Assembly: GCF_004023665.1 (NCBI RefSeq)
Contig: NZ_SAUF01000001.1
Coordinates: forward strand, 1,718,571-1,782,570
Origin: Afifella aestuarii
GTDB lineage: Bacteria > Pseudomonadota > Alphaproteobacteria > Rhizobiales > Afifellaceae
Reading direction: 5' to 3'
DNA: 64,000 nt
Within the stretch, counting starts at the first letter, position 1; each line of letters begins with the position of its first letter. The translations under genes and the position numbers were made by a program. Below the pieces are notes generated by a model, which ran no database searches, was not told the DNA's origin, and saw nothing but the letters and a program-made list of their open reading frames with translations. Positions 53,800 through 62,559 of this stretch are shown one piece after another.

Positions 53800-56495
53800 A
53801 CGAGCCGGATAACCGTCCCGAGCCTGAGGCTCTTCTCGCGGAAGCGTCGCGGGAAGGCAGGGGGCGGCTCAAGATTTTCCTCGGTGCGGCGCCCGGCGTC
53901 GGCAAGACCTATTCCATGCTCGAGGCGGCGCGCGAGCGCCGCACCGCGGGTCTCGACGTTGCCGTCGGCGTCGTTGAAACGCATGGCCGCGCCGAGACGG
54001 AACGCCTCGCAGCCGGGCTTGAAACCATCCCGAGACGGCGTGTCCTCTATCGCGGCCGGTTTCTCTCCGAGATGGACGTCGATGCGATCCTGAAGCGCCG
54101 GCCAGGCCTCGTCCTCGTCGACGAACTCGCCCACACCAACGTTCCAGAAAGCCGGCATCCGAAGCGCTGGCAGGATGTGGAGGAGCTGATCGGCGCGGGC
54201 ATCGACGTCTATACGACGCTCAACATCCAGCACCTGGAGAGCCTCAACGACGTCGTTGCGCGCATCTCCGGCGTGCGTGTGCGCGAGACGGTGCCCGATC
54301 GCGTCGTCGAACTGGCGGATGAGATCGAGCTGATCGACCTGCCACCCGACGAACTGATCGAAAGGCTGCGTGGGGGGAAGGTCTACGTCCAGGAGCAGAT
54401 TGCGCGGGCCATCCAGAACTTCTTCTCCAAGGGCAATCTGACGGCTCTGCGCGAGCTTGCCATGCGCGTCGCGGCCGATCGCGTCGATGCGCAGATGATG
54501 GCGCATATGAAGAGCCACGCGATCCCGGGACCGTGGCCGACGCAGGAGCGAATCCTCGTTTGCGTCAACGAATCGCCGGTCGCCGGAGCGCTGGTGCGTG
54601 CCGCGAAACGTGCCGCCGATCGTGGCCGCTTCCCTTGGATCGCCGTGAACGTCGTCACCCCCGCCTCGGAGAGCCTGCCGGAGGCCGCGAAGGATCAGAT
54701 CGCCGAGACGCTGAGGCTCGCCGAGACCCTCGGCGGCGAAGTCGCTTCGCTCAATGCAGAATCGCGCATCGCGCAAGAGATTCTCGCTTTCGCACGCTCG
54801 CGCAATGTCAGCCGCATCGTCGTCGGTCGGCCGCGCATGCGCACCTTTTCAGCGCGGTTCTTTCGCGAGAACGTGGCGAACGAGATCATCCGCGCCGCGA
54901 GGGATTTCGAGGTCACGGTGATCGCCTCGGACACCGCGCGAGCGCGTCGCGACAAGGTGAGGGGGCCGCATCTCTTTCCGACCTGGGAGGCGGAAGCCTA
55001 TGGGGTGGCGACCGTGGCCGTTCTCGCGAGCAGTGCGATCGGGGCCGCGGTTCATCGGGCTTTGCCGGTGGAGAGCCTGTCGCTCCTCTACCTCGCCTCG
55101 GTGATTGCCATCGCCACGCGGTACGGCCTCTGGCCCTCGGTCTATGCGAGCGTCCTGTCCTTCCTCGCCTACAACTACTTTCTGACCGAGCCGTATTATA
55201 CGTTCAGCGTCCACAGCGAGACGGTGGTCCGCACCCTTTTCCTCTATCTCGCCGTGGCGATCGCGACCGGCAATCTCGCGGCGCGGTTGCGCGCGCAGGT
55301 GAAGGCACAGCGCAACATCGCTAGGCGTACGGCCGCACTCTATGATTTCAGCCGCAAGATCGCGAGCGCAGCGTCCCTCGACGACGTCGTGTGGGCGGCC
55401 GTCCACCACGTCGCCTCGACGCTGAACTGCTCCTCGCTGATCCTCGGGCCTGGCCCGGACGGGCAGCTGACCATCCTCGGCGGCTATCCACCCGAAGATC
55501 AGCTCGATGCGAAGGATCGTGGCGCGGCCGAATGGGCCTGGGAGCATGGAGAAATCGCCGGCTGGGGCTCGCCGACACTGCCGGCGTCCTCCTGGCTTTT
55601 TCTGCCCTTGAAGACGGCACATGGCAGGGAAGGGCTGCTCGGCGTCAGCTTTGCGCGCTCACAGCCGCTCGCCCCCGACGAACGTCGTCTTCTGGAAGCG
55701 CTGGTCGATCAGGTGGCGATCGCCGTCGAGCGCACCCGTTTGGCGGCCGACATGGAGGAGACGCGGCTTCTCTCTGAAACGGAGCGGCTTCGCGCGGCGC
55801 TTCTGTCGTCCGTCAGCCATGATCTGCGCACACCGCTCGTTTCCATCATCGGAGCCGCGTCGGGTCTCCTGGAGGCCGATGAAGCCCTTGGCCCATCCGG
55901 TCGCGTGGCGATGGCCGAGACCATCCGCGACGAGGGCGAGCGGCTCAACCGCTACATCCAGAACCTCCTCGATATGACGCGTCTCGGCTATGGCGCATTG
56001 CAGGTCCGGCGCGACTGGGTCGACATGCGGGAAGTGGTGGGGCGCGCCGTTCGTCAGCTTCGGCGGCGCCTTGCGGGACACCGGCTCGCCATCGAGCTGC
56101 CGCGTGACTTGCCCATGGCTGCGGGCGATCCCGTACTTCTGGAACAGGTCGTTGCGAATCTTCTCGACAATGCCGCGAAATACGCCGAGCCCGGCACGGA
56201 GATCGTGGTTTCGGGCCGCGTCGAGGCCGGACAGCTTCATCTGTCGGTGCGCGACGAAGGCCCGGGAATCCCGATCGAGGATCGCGCCAGAGTGTTCGAC
56301 ATGTTCTACCGTGTGCGTGCCGGTGACGCGCAAAGAGCCGGCACCGGCCTCGGGCTCGCCATCTGCAAGGGCATCGTGGAGGCACATGGCGGCGAGATCG
56401 CCATCGGTGCGGGCTCGGGTGGCCGCGGAACCGTCATAAATGTGAAGCTTCCTCTCGCTCCCGAGATGCCGAAGAAGGCGACGGCAGAACCATGA
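53796..56495 (+). CDS. kdpD: KdpD sensor histidine kinase
   Basis: 899 residues. In order: the KdpD N-terminal domain with GAAPGVGKTYSML (Walker A near residues 30-38), a USP-like domain (about 245-370), four membrane helices (about 400-500), a GAF-like domain (about 520-640), HisKA with His675 (SSVSHDLRTPLV) and HATPase (NLLDNAAKYAEP, DEGPGIP). It senses K+ limitation or turgor and phosphorylates KdpE. It is coupled to kdpC and to kdpE (4-nt overlap). Confidence 0.97.
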   Translation: MNEPDNRPEPEALLAEASREGRGRLKIFLGAAPGVGKTYSMLEAARERRTAGLDVAVGVVETHGRAETERLAAGLETIPRRRVLYRGRFLSEMDVDAILKRRPGLVLVDELAHTNVPESRHPKRWQDVEELIGAGIDVYTTLNIQHLESLNDVVARISGVRVRETVPDRVVELADEIELIDLPPDELIERLRGGKVYVQEQIARAIQNFFSKGNLTALRELAMRVAADRVDAQMMAHMKSHAIPGPWPTQERILVCVNESPVAGALVRAAKRAADRGRFPWIAVNVVTPASESLPEAAKDQIAETLRLAETLGGEVASLNAESRIAQEILAFARSRNVSRIVVGRPRMRTFSARFFRENVANEIIRAARDFEVTVIASDTARARRDKVRGPHLFPTWEAEAYGVATVAVLASSAIGAAVHRALPVESLSLLYLASVIAIATRYGLWPSVYASVLSFLAYNYFLTEPYYTFSVHSETVVRTLFLYLAVAIATGNLAARLRAQVKAQRNIARRTAALYDFSRKIASAASLDDVVWAAVHHVASTLNCSSLILGPGPDGQLTILGGYPPEDQLDAKDRGAAEWAWEHGEIAGWGSPTLPASSWLFLPLKTAHGREGLLGVSFARSQPLAPDERRLLEALVDQVAIAVERTRLAADMEETRLLSETERLRAALLSSVSHDLRTPLVSIIGAASGLLEADEALGPSGRVAMAETIRDEGERLNRYIQNLLDMTRLGYGALQVRRDWVDMREVVGRAVRQLRRRLAGHRLAIELPRDLPMAAGDPVLLEQVVANLLDNAAKYAEPGTEIVVSGRVEAGQLHLSVRDEGPGIPIEDRARVFDMFYRVRAGDAQRAGTGLGLAICKGIVEAHGGEIAIGAGSGGRGTVINVKLPLAPEMPKKATAEP

Positions 56496-57184
56496 GCGCC
56501 ACGCGTATCCTGATTGTCGACGACGAGCCGCAGATCCGGAAGTTCCTCCGGGTGGCGCTCGGAGCGCATGGTTTTGAGGTTTTCGAGGCGGAGAATGGCC
56601 GCAAGGGGGTGGAGGCTGTCGCCTTGAAGGAGCCCGACCTCGTCATTCTCGATCTCGGTCTGCCCGACATCGATGGCAAGGAGGTGATCAGGCGCCTTCG
56701 CGAATGGTCGAACCTGCCGATCCTCGTCCTCTCGGTCCGGGAAGGCGAGGACGAGAAGGTCGCCGCCCTCGATGCCGGGGCCAATGATTACGTGGTCAAG
56801 CCTTTTGGGATTCCCGAGTTTCTGGCACGCGTGAGGGTCCTCCTGCGTCCTGCGCGAAAAGCCGGGGAGGACAGCGCGGAAATCGTCGTCGGGGATCTGA
56901 AGCTCGATCTTGCCCGCCACGAGGTGTCGCTGGCGGGAGAGAGGCTCAAGCTGACGCCGAAAGAATTCGAACTTCTCGCCTACCTGATGCGCAATGCCGG
57001 CCGCATCCTCACCCACCGGCAGATCCTGACGAGCGTCTGGGGGCCTGCGAATGCCGACGACGTGCAGTATCTGCGCGTCTTCGTCGGACGTCTGCGCCAG
57101 AAACTCGGCGATGATCCGGCGAGCCCCCGCTACATCCTGAACGAGCCCGGGGTTGGCTACCGCTTCCTGCGCCCGGAGGAGTGA
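56492..57184 (+). CDS. kdpE: KdpE response regulator
   Basis: 230 residues: receiver domain with Asp54 (LVILDLGLPD) and Lys in VKPFG, then an OmpR-type winged-helix domain (LKLTPKEFELLAYLMRN, QYLRVFVGRLRQKLGDDP). It activates kdpFABC when phosphorylated by KdpD. The start overlaps kdpD. It is the last gene of the operon, convergent with the sugar dehydrogenase. Confidence 0.97.
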   Translation: MSATRILIVDDEPQIRKFLRVALGAHGFEVFEAENGRKGVEAVALKEPDLVILDLGLPDIDGKEVIRRLREWSNLPILVLSVREGEDEKVAALDAGANDYVVKPFGIPEFLARVRVLLRPARKAGEDSAEIVVGDLKLDLARHEVSLAGERLKLTPKEFELLAYLMRNAGRILTHRQILTSVWGPANADDVQYLRVFVGRLRQKLGDDPASPRYILNEPGVGYRFLRPEE

Positions 57185-57216
57185 GGGCGACGTGCTGAAA
57201 CTCATGCCCGCCGCCG

Positions 57217-57286
57217 CTCCATATGATTCTGCCTAAATCACGTTGTAAACCAATATGATGTTTGGTTTTGTTAATGCCATATGGAG
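57217..57286. repeat. Nested AT-rich inverted repeat between convergent genes
   Basis: CTCCATATG (57217-57225) and CATATGGAG (57278-57286) flank an inner AAACCA...TGGTTT repeat. It lies in the AT-rich space between kdpE and the sugar dehydrogenase, which converge. It may act as a shared terminator or be the relic of a small mobile repeat; neither is proven. Confidence 0.45.
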
Positions 57287-57331
57287 GCCGTTGCCGTCGC
57301 TCCGTGGCTCCGCAGAACGCCGGCTCGCCTG

Positions 57332-59014
57332 TCACTGGTTTCCGCTAGAGTTCGGTGCCGGCTCTGTCTGCGGAAGCACGGCCGGAGCAATCTCCGTCTG
57401 GCCGGGAGCAGGTGCCGAATCCGCCGGCGGTGCGACGGGCGCCTGACCTGTCATCATCTCGTCGGCAGAGGCGGCGGGCCTCTCCTGGTGGGCAGGTGTG
57501 GAGGCCTGATCTGGCGCCGACGTTGTGCCAGATGGCGAAGCCGCCTCTGCCGATTGCTGCGGGCCGGAGCTGCCTGCTGCCGATCCCGAGGTTGCACCGG
57601 AGGCTCCGGCACTGCCCGCAGACGCGGCCGAGACCTGATCGGTGCCGATCGGCTGAGGCGTGACGGAGCCGTCGGCGGCTGCCACGCGCCAGACTGTGTT
57701 GCCGGCGTCATCGGCGATCAAGAGCGCGCCGGTGCCGTCGATCCCAACACCGACCGGGCGACCATGGGCTTCGTCGCCATCAATGAAACCGGTCACCACA
57801 TCTTGCGCCATGCCAGAGGGTGTGCCGTTCTCAAACGGGATGAAGACGACCTTGTAGCCGTTGAAGAAGCTGCGGTTCCAGCTGCCGTGCTCGCCGACGA
57901 AGGCGCCGTTGCGATAGGCCTGTGGCAGGGCAGAGTTCAACGAAAAGGTCATGCCCAAAGGCGCGACGTGGCTCGAGAGGGCGTAGTCCGGCGCGATCGC
58001 CTTCTCCACCATATCGGGTCTCTTCGGGCGGACGCGCTCGTCGACATGGTCGCCGTAATAGCTCCACGGCCAGCCGTAAAAAGCGCCCTGCTGGACGGAG
58101 GTCATGTAGTCGGGGACAAGGTTCGGCCCGAGTTCGTCGCGCTCGTTGACGACCGCCCAGAGCGCGCCGGTCTGCGGATTGAAGGTCAGGCCATTCGGGT
58201 TGCGGAGACCCGAGGCGTAAACCCGCGCTGCGCCGGTTTGACGGTCGACCTGCCAGATTGCGGCGCGACCTTTTTCGGCCTCCAGTCCGTTTTCCAGGAT
58301 GTTGGAGTTGGAGCCGACCGACACGAAGAGGCTCTGCCCGTCCGGGGAGAGGGCGAGATCCTTCGTCCAATGATGGTCGATCGGTCCGCCTGGAAGCGGG
58401 GTGAGCACTTCCGGCGAGGCCGAAATCTCGGTGTCTCCGAGCGCGTAGGGATAGGTGAGGATGGCGTCGGTTGCGGCCACGTAGAGCGTGCCGTCGGCCC
58501 AGGCGACGCCGAAGGGGGAGTTCAGTCCGGTCAGAAGATCGTGACGCTCGTCTATGGTTCCGTCCCGGTCGGTATCGCGCAGTAGCGTGATGAGATTGCT
58601 TTCCTTCGTATCGCCGCCCCCGCCATGAGCGAAGGACATGATCCATCCGCGGATGATGTCCTTGGGGCGCGACACGGGTTCGCCTCCTGGACCTCGCGAT
58701 TGGATGACGAGAACGTCGCCATTCGGCAGCGTATGCAGCGCCCGCGGATTGGCGAGATCCTGGGCATAGGCGGTGATGGCGAGACCATCGGGGACGGACG
58801 GTGTTTTGCCCTCGGTCCAGCCGATCACCTCCGCCACCTTCATGTTGGCAATGAGCGGAGGATCCGGCTCCGGGAGAACCGGGTCGGGACCGATCTGTTG
58901 CGAAATGTCGAAGTCTGAGCCGTCGTCACCGCAACTCGCCAGCATGGCGGTCAGGAGAATGCTGCTGGCAAGGGCGAGGGTGCGGCCGGCGAAGGTGTCG
59001 TGTGGGCTAGGCAT
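57332..59014 (-). CDS. PQQ-type sugar dehydrogenase (sorbosone/glucose dehydrogenase-like) lipoprotein
   Basis: 560 residues. Lipobox LTAMLASC (Cys28), then a six-bladed propeller-like body with PRALHTLPNGDVLVIQS, SPFGVAWADGTLYVA, LALSPDGQSLFVSVGSNSN, GLRNPNGLTFNPQTGALWAVVNERDELG and GRPVGVGIDGTGALLIADD, the features of GDH/L-sorbosone dehydrogenases. The last ~110 residues are low-complexity Ala/Ser/Pro-rich. It oxidises aldose-like sugars in the periplasm using PQQ, if the cofactor is bound. It overlaps the DUF2231 gene upstream by 8 nt. Confidence 0.85.
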   Translation of the reverse strand: MPSPHDTFAGRTLALASSILLTAMLASCGDDGSDFDISQQIGPDPVLPEPDPPLIANMKVAEVIGWTEGKTPSVPDGLAITAYAQDLANPRALHTLPNGDVLVIQSRGPGGEPVSRPKDIIRGWIMSFAHGGGGDTKESNLITLLRDTDRDGTIDERHDLLTGLNSPFGVAWADGTLYVAATDAILTYPYALGDTEISASPEVLTPLPGGPIDHHWTKDLALSPDGQSLFVSVGSNSNILENGLEAEKGRAAIWQVDRQTGAARVYASGLRNPNGLTFNPQTGALWAVVNERDELGPNLVPDYMTSVQQGAFYGWPWSYYGDHVDERVRPKRPDMVEKAIAPDYALSSHVAPLGMTFSLNSALPQAYRNGAFVGEHGSWNRSFFNGYKVVFIPFENGTPSGMAQDVVTGFIDGDEAHGRPVGVGIDGTGALLIADDAGNTVWRVAAADGSVTPQPIGTDQVSAASAGSAGASGATSGSAAGSSGPQQSAEAASPSGTTSAPDQASTPAHQERPAASADEMMTGQAPVAPPADSAPAPGQTEIAPAVLPQTEPAPNSSGNQ

Positions 59015-59462
59015 GGTCGCGATCTCCTCGGTGACTCCTTGCAGTCATGGAGCGACCGAGAAATCCGGTCGCTATCATGACGAGGACGGTGAGAATGGAG
59101 AGGGTGAGGCCCCACGGAACGACGGCCGTCCAGCCGTCACCCGCATGGATGAGGCTGTTGATGAAGGCGAGCACGAGAACGACGATGCTGCCAATCGCGT
59201 GCGGCCAGGCTGCACCGCTTCTGCGGGCCGACCTGCGGACGAGAATGTCGATGATACCGACGATTGCGGCGAGGACGCCGACGACGAGGCCGACGAAGAG
59301 GAGCCATGCGGAGAAATTCTTCCACATGAGATTGGCCGTCTGCCAATAGGCGAGGTCCGTGAGGAGGGCCAGCGTGAAACAGACGGTCGGGAACTGGACC
59401 AGCACTGCGTGGATCGGCTGCCCGGCGACGGCGTCGTCCGCGGCGGGATGTGATTGCGCCAT
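59007..59462 (-). CDS. DUF2231 membrane protein
   Basis: 151 residues from the ATG at 59462 (GGAAGGTG upstream). HPAADDAVAGQPIHAVLVQFPTVCF and four membrane helices are typical of DUF2231 proteins. The family often lies beside cytochromes or PQQ dehydrogenases and may carry heme; here it overlaps the sugar dehydrogenase by 8 nt, so they form one transcript and perhaps one electron path. Confidence 0.87.
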   Translation of the reverse strand: MAQSHPAADDAVAGQPIHAVLVQFPTVCFTLALLTDLAYWQTANLMWKNFSAWLLFVGLVVGVLAAIVGIIDILVRRSARRSGAAWPHAIGSIVVLVLAFINSLIHAGDGWTAVVPWGLTLSILTVLVMIATGFLGRSMTARSHRGDRDHA

Positions 59463-60083
59463 GGATTGCACCTTCCGATTTGTTCGGTGGCATTGGACTG
59501 AGTGACAGTGAAATGACCCGTGGCCGCGCTTTCAGTTCCATCCGTTTCCCTGAGCCGGATTTCGCGATCTGGTCAATCAGGGGTTGTTTCGCCTGGCTCT
59601 CGATTGTCGAAGTGCGGCCCGGGATCGGCTGAGACGGATATTCTCGTCACCAACGGTGAGGGTGGAAGTCTCAAAAAGACGAGGAAACACAGGGGCATAA
59701 TGCCGCGGACGCGCATGGGACTGCGATGCGTGGTGCCTTCAAAGAGCACGCATGCGGGCCATTTGAGACGTCGGAAGCGACGACAAAGCGCCTGAGATCG
59801 GTCGCTTCCGCGGTTGTCCGGACGATCCTGCCCGGGCCGTTCAGGCAATCGTGACCGGTCGCCAGCCTGCGGCGCGGGCCAAAGCCGGTCCGATCTGCCG
59901 ACATACTACCCCTCATCGCTAGACGGGAGCGTGATGACGCTTCAGATGATGGCGCACTGATCCGAAACTGGATGCGATGTCGCTTGGGGCTTGATGCGAT
60001 GGCGCGAAGGGACCGGTTTTCAGCTCCGGGCAACGCCGGACCTAAAAATGCGGGGGAGCTCTTCGGCTAAGGAGGCCAAGACG
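59463..60083. other. Intergenic region between the DUF2231 and alcohol dehydrogenase genes
   Basis: 621 nt with no convincing gene. It carries the divergent promoters. Near its right end are related repeats: GATGATGGCGC (59945-59955), GATGCGATGTCGC (59971-59983) and GATGCGATGGCGC (59993-60005), the last two 22 nt apart, about two helical turns, upstream of the alcohol dehydrogenase gene. No other structure was seen. Confidence 0.4.
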
Positions 60084-61217
60084 ATGAGCGCCATGCATAC
60101 GTTTTCACTCAAGACAGAGGTTGTCTCTGGGGTGGGTACCCTCGAGCGGCTTCGTGAGTTCCACGGCGAGCGGGTCGGTATCGTCACCGATGCGCTTATG
60201 GTGAAGCTCGGTGTGGCGGACCGGGTGCGCCAGTACCTTTCCGGCTCCGCCGTCACGATCTACGACAAAGTCACTCCCGATCCGCCCATTGCCAGCGTCA
60301 AGGAAGGGGCCAGGGAGCTTTCCGCCTTTCGCCCGACGATCATCATCGGCCTTGGTGGCGGCTCGGCCATCGATGCGGCGAAAGCGATTCTGGCCATCCT
60401 GCGGGAGATGAACAGTCGGAGCCGCATCACCTTCATCGCCATTCCGACGACGAGCGGCACCGGCTCCGAGGTGACGGCTTATTCGGTGATTTCCGATCCG
60501 GACAAGGGCACGAAGTTTCCTCTCGTCTCCGACGAATTGATTCCGGATATCGCGCTGCTGGAGCCGGAATTCGTCCGCACCGTGCCGCCCCAGATCACGG
60601 CGGATACCGGCATGGATGTGCTGACCCATGCTCTGGAGGCCTATGTCGCCCATTGTGCGACCGATTTCTCCGATGCTCTTGCCGAGAAGGCCGTCAGCCT
60701 GACCTTCAAGAACCTCCCCGTGGTTTTCGCCGATGGCCAGAACGTCGAGGGCCGGATTGCGATGCACAACGCCTCGTGCATGGCCGGCATGGCCTTCAAC
60801 TCTGCCGGGCTCGGTCTCAACCACGGGCTCGCGCATGCCATCGGAGGCCGTCTGCATATTCCGCATGGGCGCATCAACGCCATGCTCCTGCCATACGTGA
60901 TCGCGTTCAATGCCGGTCTCGACAAGAACTCTGCGGAGCCTGCGGCAGAGCGCTATGCGCGTTTGGCCCGGCTCCTCGATCTTGAAGGTGAGACAGCCCT
61001 GCAAGGCACGCAGAATTTGATCGACGCGATCGTGGGCCTTAACAAGCGCTTTGGAGTTCCGTTGACGCTCAAGGCTTTGGGCGCCGACATGGCTGTGCTG
61101 GCTGAGAGCAAAGATGCGCTGGTTGCTTCCGCCTTGGCGGATTTCTGCACGTCAGGAAATCCGCGCAAGGCGAGCGCGGAGGATGTCAGGCGGATCATCG
61201 ACAAGGTGGCTGGCTGA
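60084..61217 (+). CDS. Iron-containing alcohol dehydrogenase
   Basis: 377 residues from the ATG at 60084 (AAGGAGG upstream). Fe-ADH motifs: GLGGGSAIDAAKAI, IPTTSGTGSEVTAYSVI, and the metal His/Asp ligands in ITADTGMDVLTHALEAYV and GLNHGLAHAIGGRLHIPHGRIN. It is NAD(P)-dependent and resembles the PduQ/1-propanol dehydrogenase branch. Substrate specificity is not predictable. A cluster of direct repeats lies upstream. Confidence 0.92.
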   Translation: MSAMHTFSLKTEVVSGVGTLERLREFHGERVGIVTDALMVKLGVADRVRQYLSGSAVTIYDKVTPDPPIASVKEGARELSAFRPTIIIGLGGGSAIDAAKAILAILREMNSRSRITFIAIPTTSGTGSEVTAYSVISDPDKGTKFPLVSDELIPDIALLEPEFVRTVPPQITADTGMDVLTHALEAYVAHCATDFSDALAEKAVSLTFKNLPVVFADGQNVEGRIAMHNASCMAGMAFNSAGLGLNHGLAHAIGGRLHIPHGRINAMLLPYVIAFNAGLDKNSAEPAAERYARLARLLDLEGETALQGTQNLIDAIVGLNKRFGVPLTLKALGADMAVLAESKDALVASALADFCTSGNPRKASAEDVRRIIDKVAG

Positions 61218-61535
61218 GGCGCCCGCCCTGTCGATTCCCGGGCGATTAAGGCGTCGTCCGGGCCTTGCCAATCTCGTTGAGCCGCCTTCAACCGTCTCTC
61301 GGCGGCCCTTTCCTGGCGTTGCAATTTTACGGGAAAATGGGGGAATCCACACTTGGCGCTCGATTCCCCGGGACTGGGCTTATGCGCAGTCCAGGCCGCC
61401 AGACAAAGGCCGCGCCTCAACGGCGCGGCCGGGCGCTCTCTGGGGTGAGAGGGCTCTGTGGGGCCGTACAGGCTCTCGTCGCCCAATCCGTTCCACGGAC
61501 CGGGACTAAAAAACGCAGTCTTTTCAAAGTGAAAA
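61218..61535. other. Intergenic region between alcohol dehydrogenase and tRNA-Thr
   Basis: 318 nt with no gene seen. On the minus strand the tRNA-Thr transcript runs into a T6 tract (complement of 61508-61515) about 20 nt after the CCA end, a possible terminator. Confidence 0.35.
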
Positions 61536-61611
61536 TGGTGCCGGCTGAGGGACTCGAACCCCCGACCCCCTGATTACAAATCAGATGCTCTACCAACTGA
61601 GCTAAGCCGGC
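61536..61611 (-). tRNA. tRNA-Thr (anticodon UGU)
   Basis: 76 nt with encoded CCA. The 5' acceptor GCCGGCT pairs with AGCCGGC. The anticodon loop reads TTTGTAA (anticodon TGT), and the T-arm is GGTTCGAGTCC. It decodes ACA and related codons. A TTGCAC-N17-TAGGGA candidate promoter lies on the minus strand at 61728-61700. Confidence 0.96.
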
Positions 61612-62017
61612 ATGGCGCGTGACGGCGGGATCCGCCTGTGGCTTCCGTGCGCCTTCAGAGCTCCAAATTCGGCCATTTGAAGCCGCCTGGAGCGGATATT
61701 CCCTAACCGCTCCTTCTGACAGGTGCAACAGCTTCGTCGGCGTGCCCGCAAGCCTGTCACCATGAGCGCCTTTCGGACAACATGCGCTGCCAACAACGCC
61801 GCACGATCGGCGTCGCGATGCCCGTCGGGGGCGGAGCATGGGGCGGCGACGCTTGGGAGGCGGAAGCCGCGAATCGACCATGTTCCGACGCCTGCGGGTA
61901 AAAGAAACGTGATCGGACCTTTTCACTGGGGAACATGCAGCTGCTTAATTTGTTAGCATTCTAAGAATGGTTGGCCGCACGAGAATCTTGTGGTGCGGTC
62001 CTCAGGAGATTTTCGTT
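61612..62017. other. Intergenic region between tRNA-Thr and the BA14K gene
   Basis: 406 nt without a convincing gene. It holds the upstream side of tRNA-Thr (minus) and the EcfG-like promoter of the BA14K gene (plus); nothing else is evident. Confidence 0.35.
61930..61954 (+). promoter_or_regulatory. EcfG-like promoter of the BA14K gene
   Basis: GGAAC (61930-61934) and TGTT (61951-61954) with a 16-nt spacer resemble the EcfG consensus GGAAC-N16-CGTT with one mismatch. It lies about 65 nt before the BA14K start. Confidence 0.45.
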
Positions 62018-62545
62018 ATGCAATCCAGGTCTACTCGGGCAGCAATCGCGATCGCGGCAGGGCTTTCGATGGTGATTGCATCTCTCTCGCCGACAATGGC
62101 AGCAATGCCTCGCGCTCCCCAGGCTTCGCCGGCGAGTGGCGTCGAAGCCCCGCTGATTAAGGTGCAGGATCGGCACTGGCGCCGCGGCCATCGCATAGGA
62201 CCTCGGGTCCCGAGCCGTCATTACCGGGGCCACCGATATCGCGGCCATCATTACCGCGGGCGGCATCACTATCGCGGACGGCATTACAGATATGGGCGAC
62301 ACTACTACCGGCATCGCCACAGGAACAGCATAGGAGCGGGTGTCGCCGGCTTGGGCCTCGGGCTTGCTCTTGGCAGTGCCATGGCGCAGCCGCGCTATTA
62401 TGCGGCTCCGCCGGCCTATGCCGGCGCGCGGCCCGCCCCTTGGTCGCGCGAATGGTATGCCTATTGCGCCTCGAAGTACCGCAGCTTTGATCCGCGCAGC
62501 GGCACATTCCAGCCCTATCACGGCCCGCGCCGCCTCTGCCGCTGA
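62018..62545 (+). CDS. BA14K-family exported protein, His/Arg/Tyr-rich
   Basis: 175 residues from the ATG at 62018 (AGGAGA upstream). A signal peptide ends around residue 30, after which residues about 54-105 form a His/Arg/Tyr-rich region of repeating HYRGH-like units. A Gly/Ala hydrophobic stretch follows (IGAGVAGLGLGLALGSAMA). The C-terminal WYAYCASKYRSFDPRSGTFQ is the BA14K signature. BA14K proteins are surface antigens in Brucella and relatives. The His-rich section could bind metal or polyanions. Confidence 0.88.
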   Translation: MQSRSTRAAIAIAAGLSMVIASLSPTMAAMPRAPQASPASGVEAPLIKVQDRHWRRGHRIGPRVPSRHYRGHRYRGHHYRGRHHYRGRHYRYGRHYYRHRHRNSIGAGVAGLGLGLALGSAMAQPRYYAAPPAYAGARPAPWSREWYAYCASKYRSFDPRSGTFQPYHGPRRLCR

Positions 62546-62559
62546 GGTACCTCAGCGGC
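62538..62559. terminator. Perfect 22-nt palindrome holding both stop codons of BA14K and rlmB
   Basis: 62538-62559 is a perfect palindrome (each arm is the 11-nt GCCGCTGAGGT or its complement) followed on the plus strand by TTTT (62560-62563). It contains the TGA of the BA14K gene (62543-62545) and the TGA of the convergent rlmB gene (62552-62554). It would fold as a terminator hairpin for both. Confidence 0.75.
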
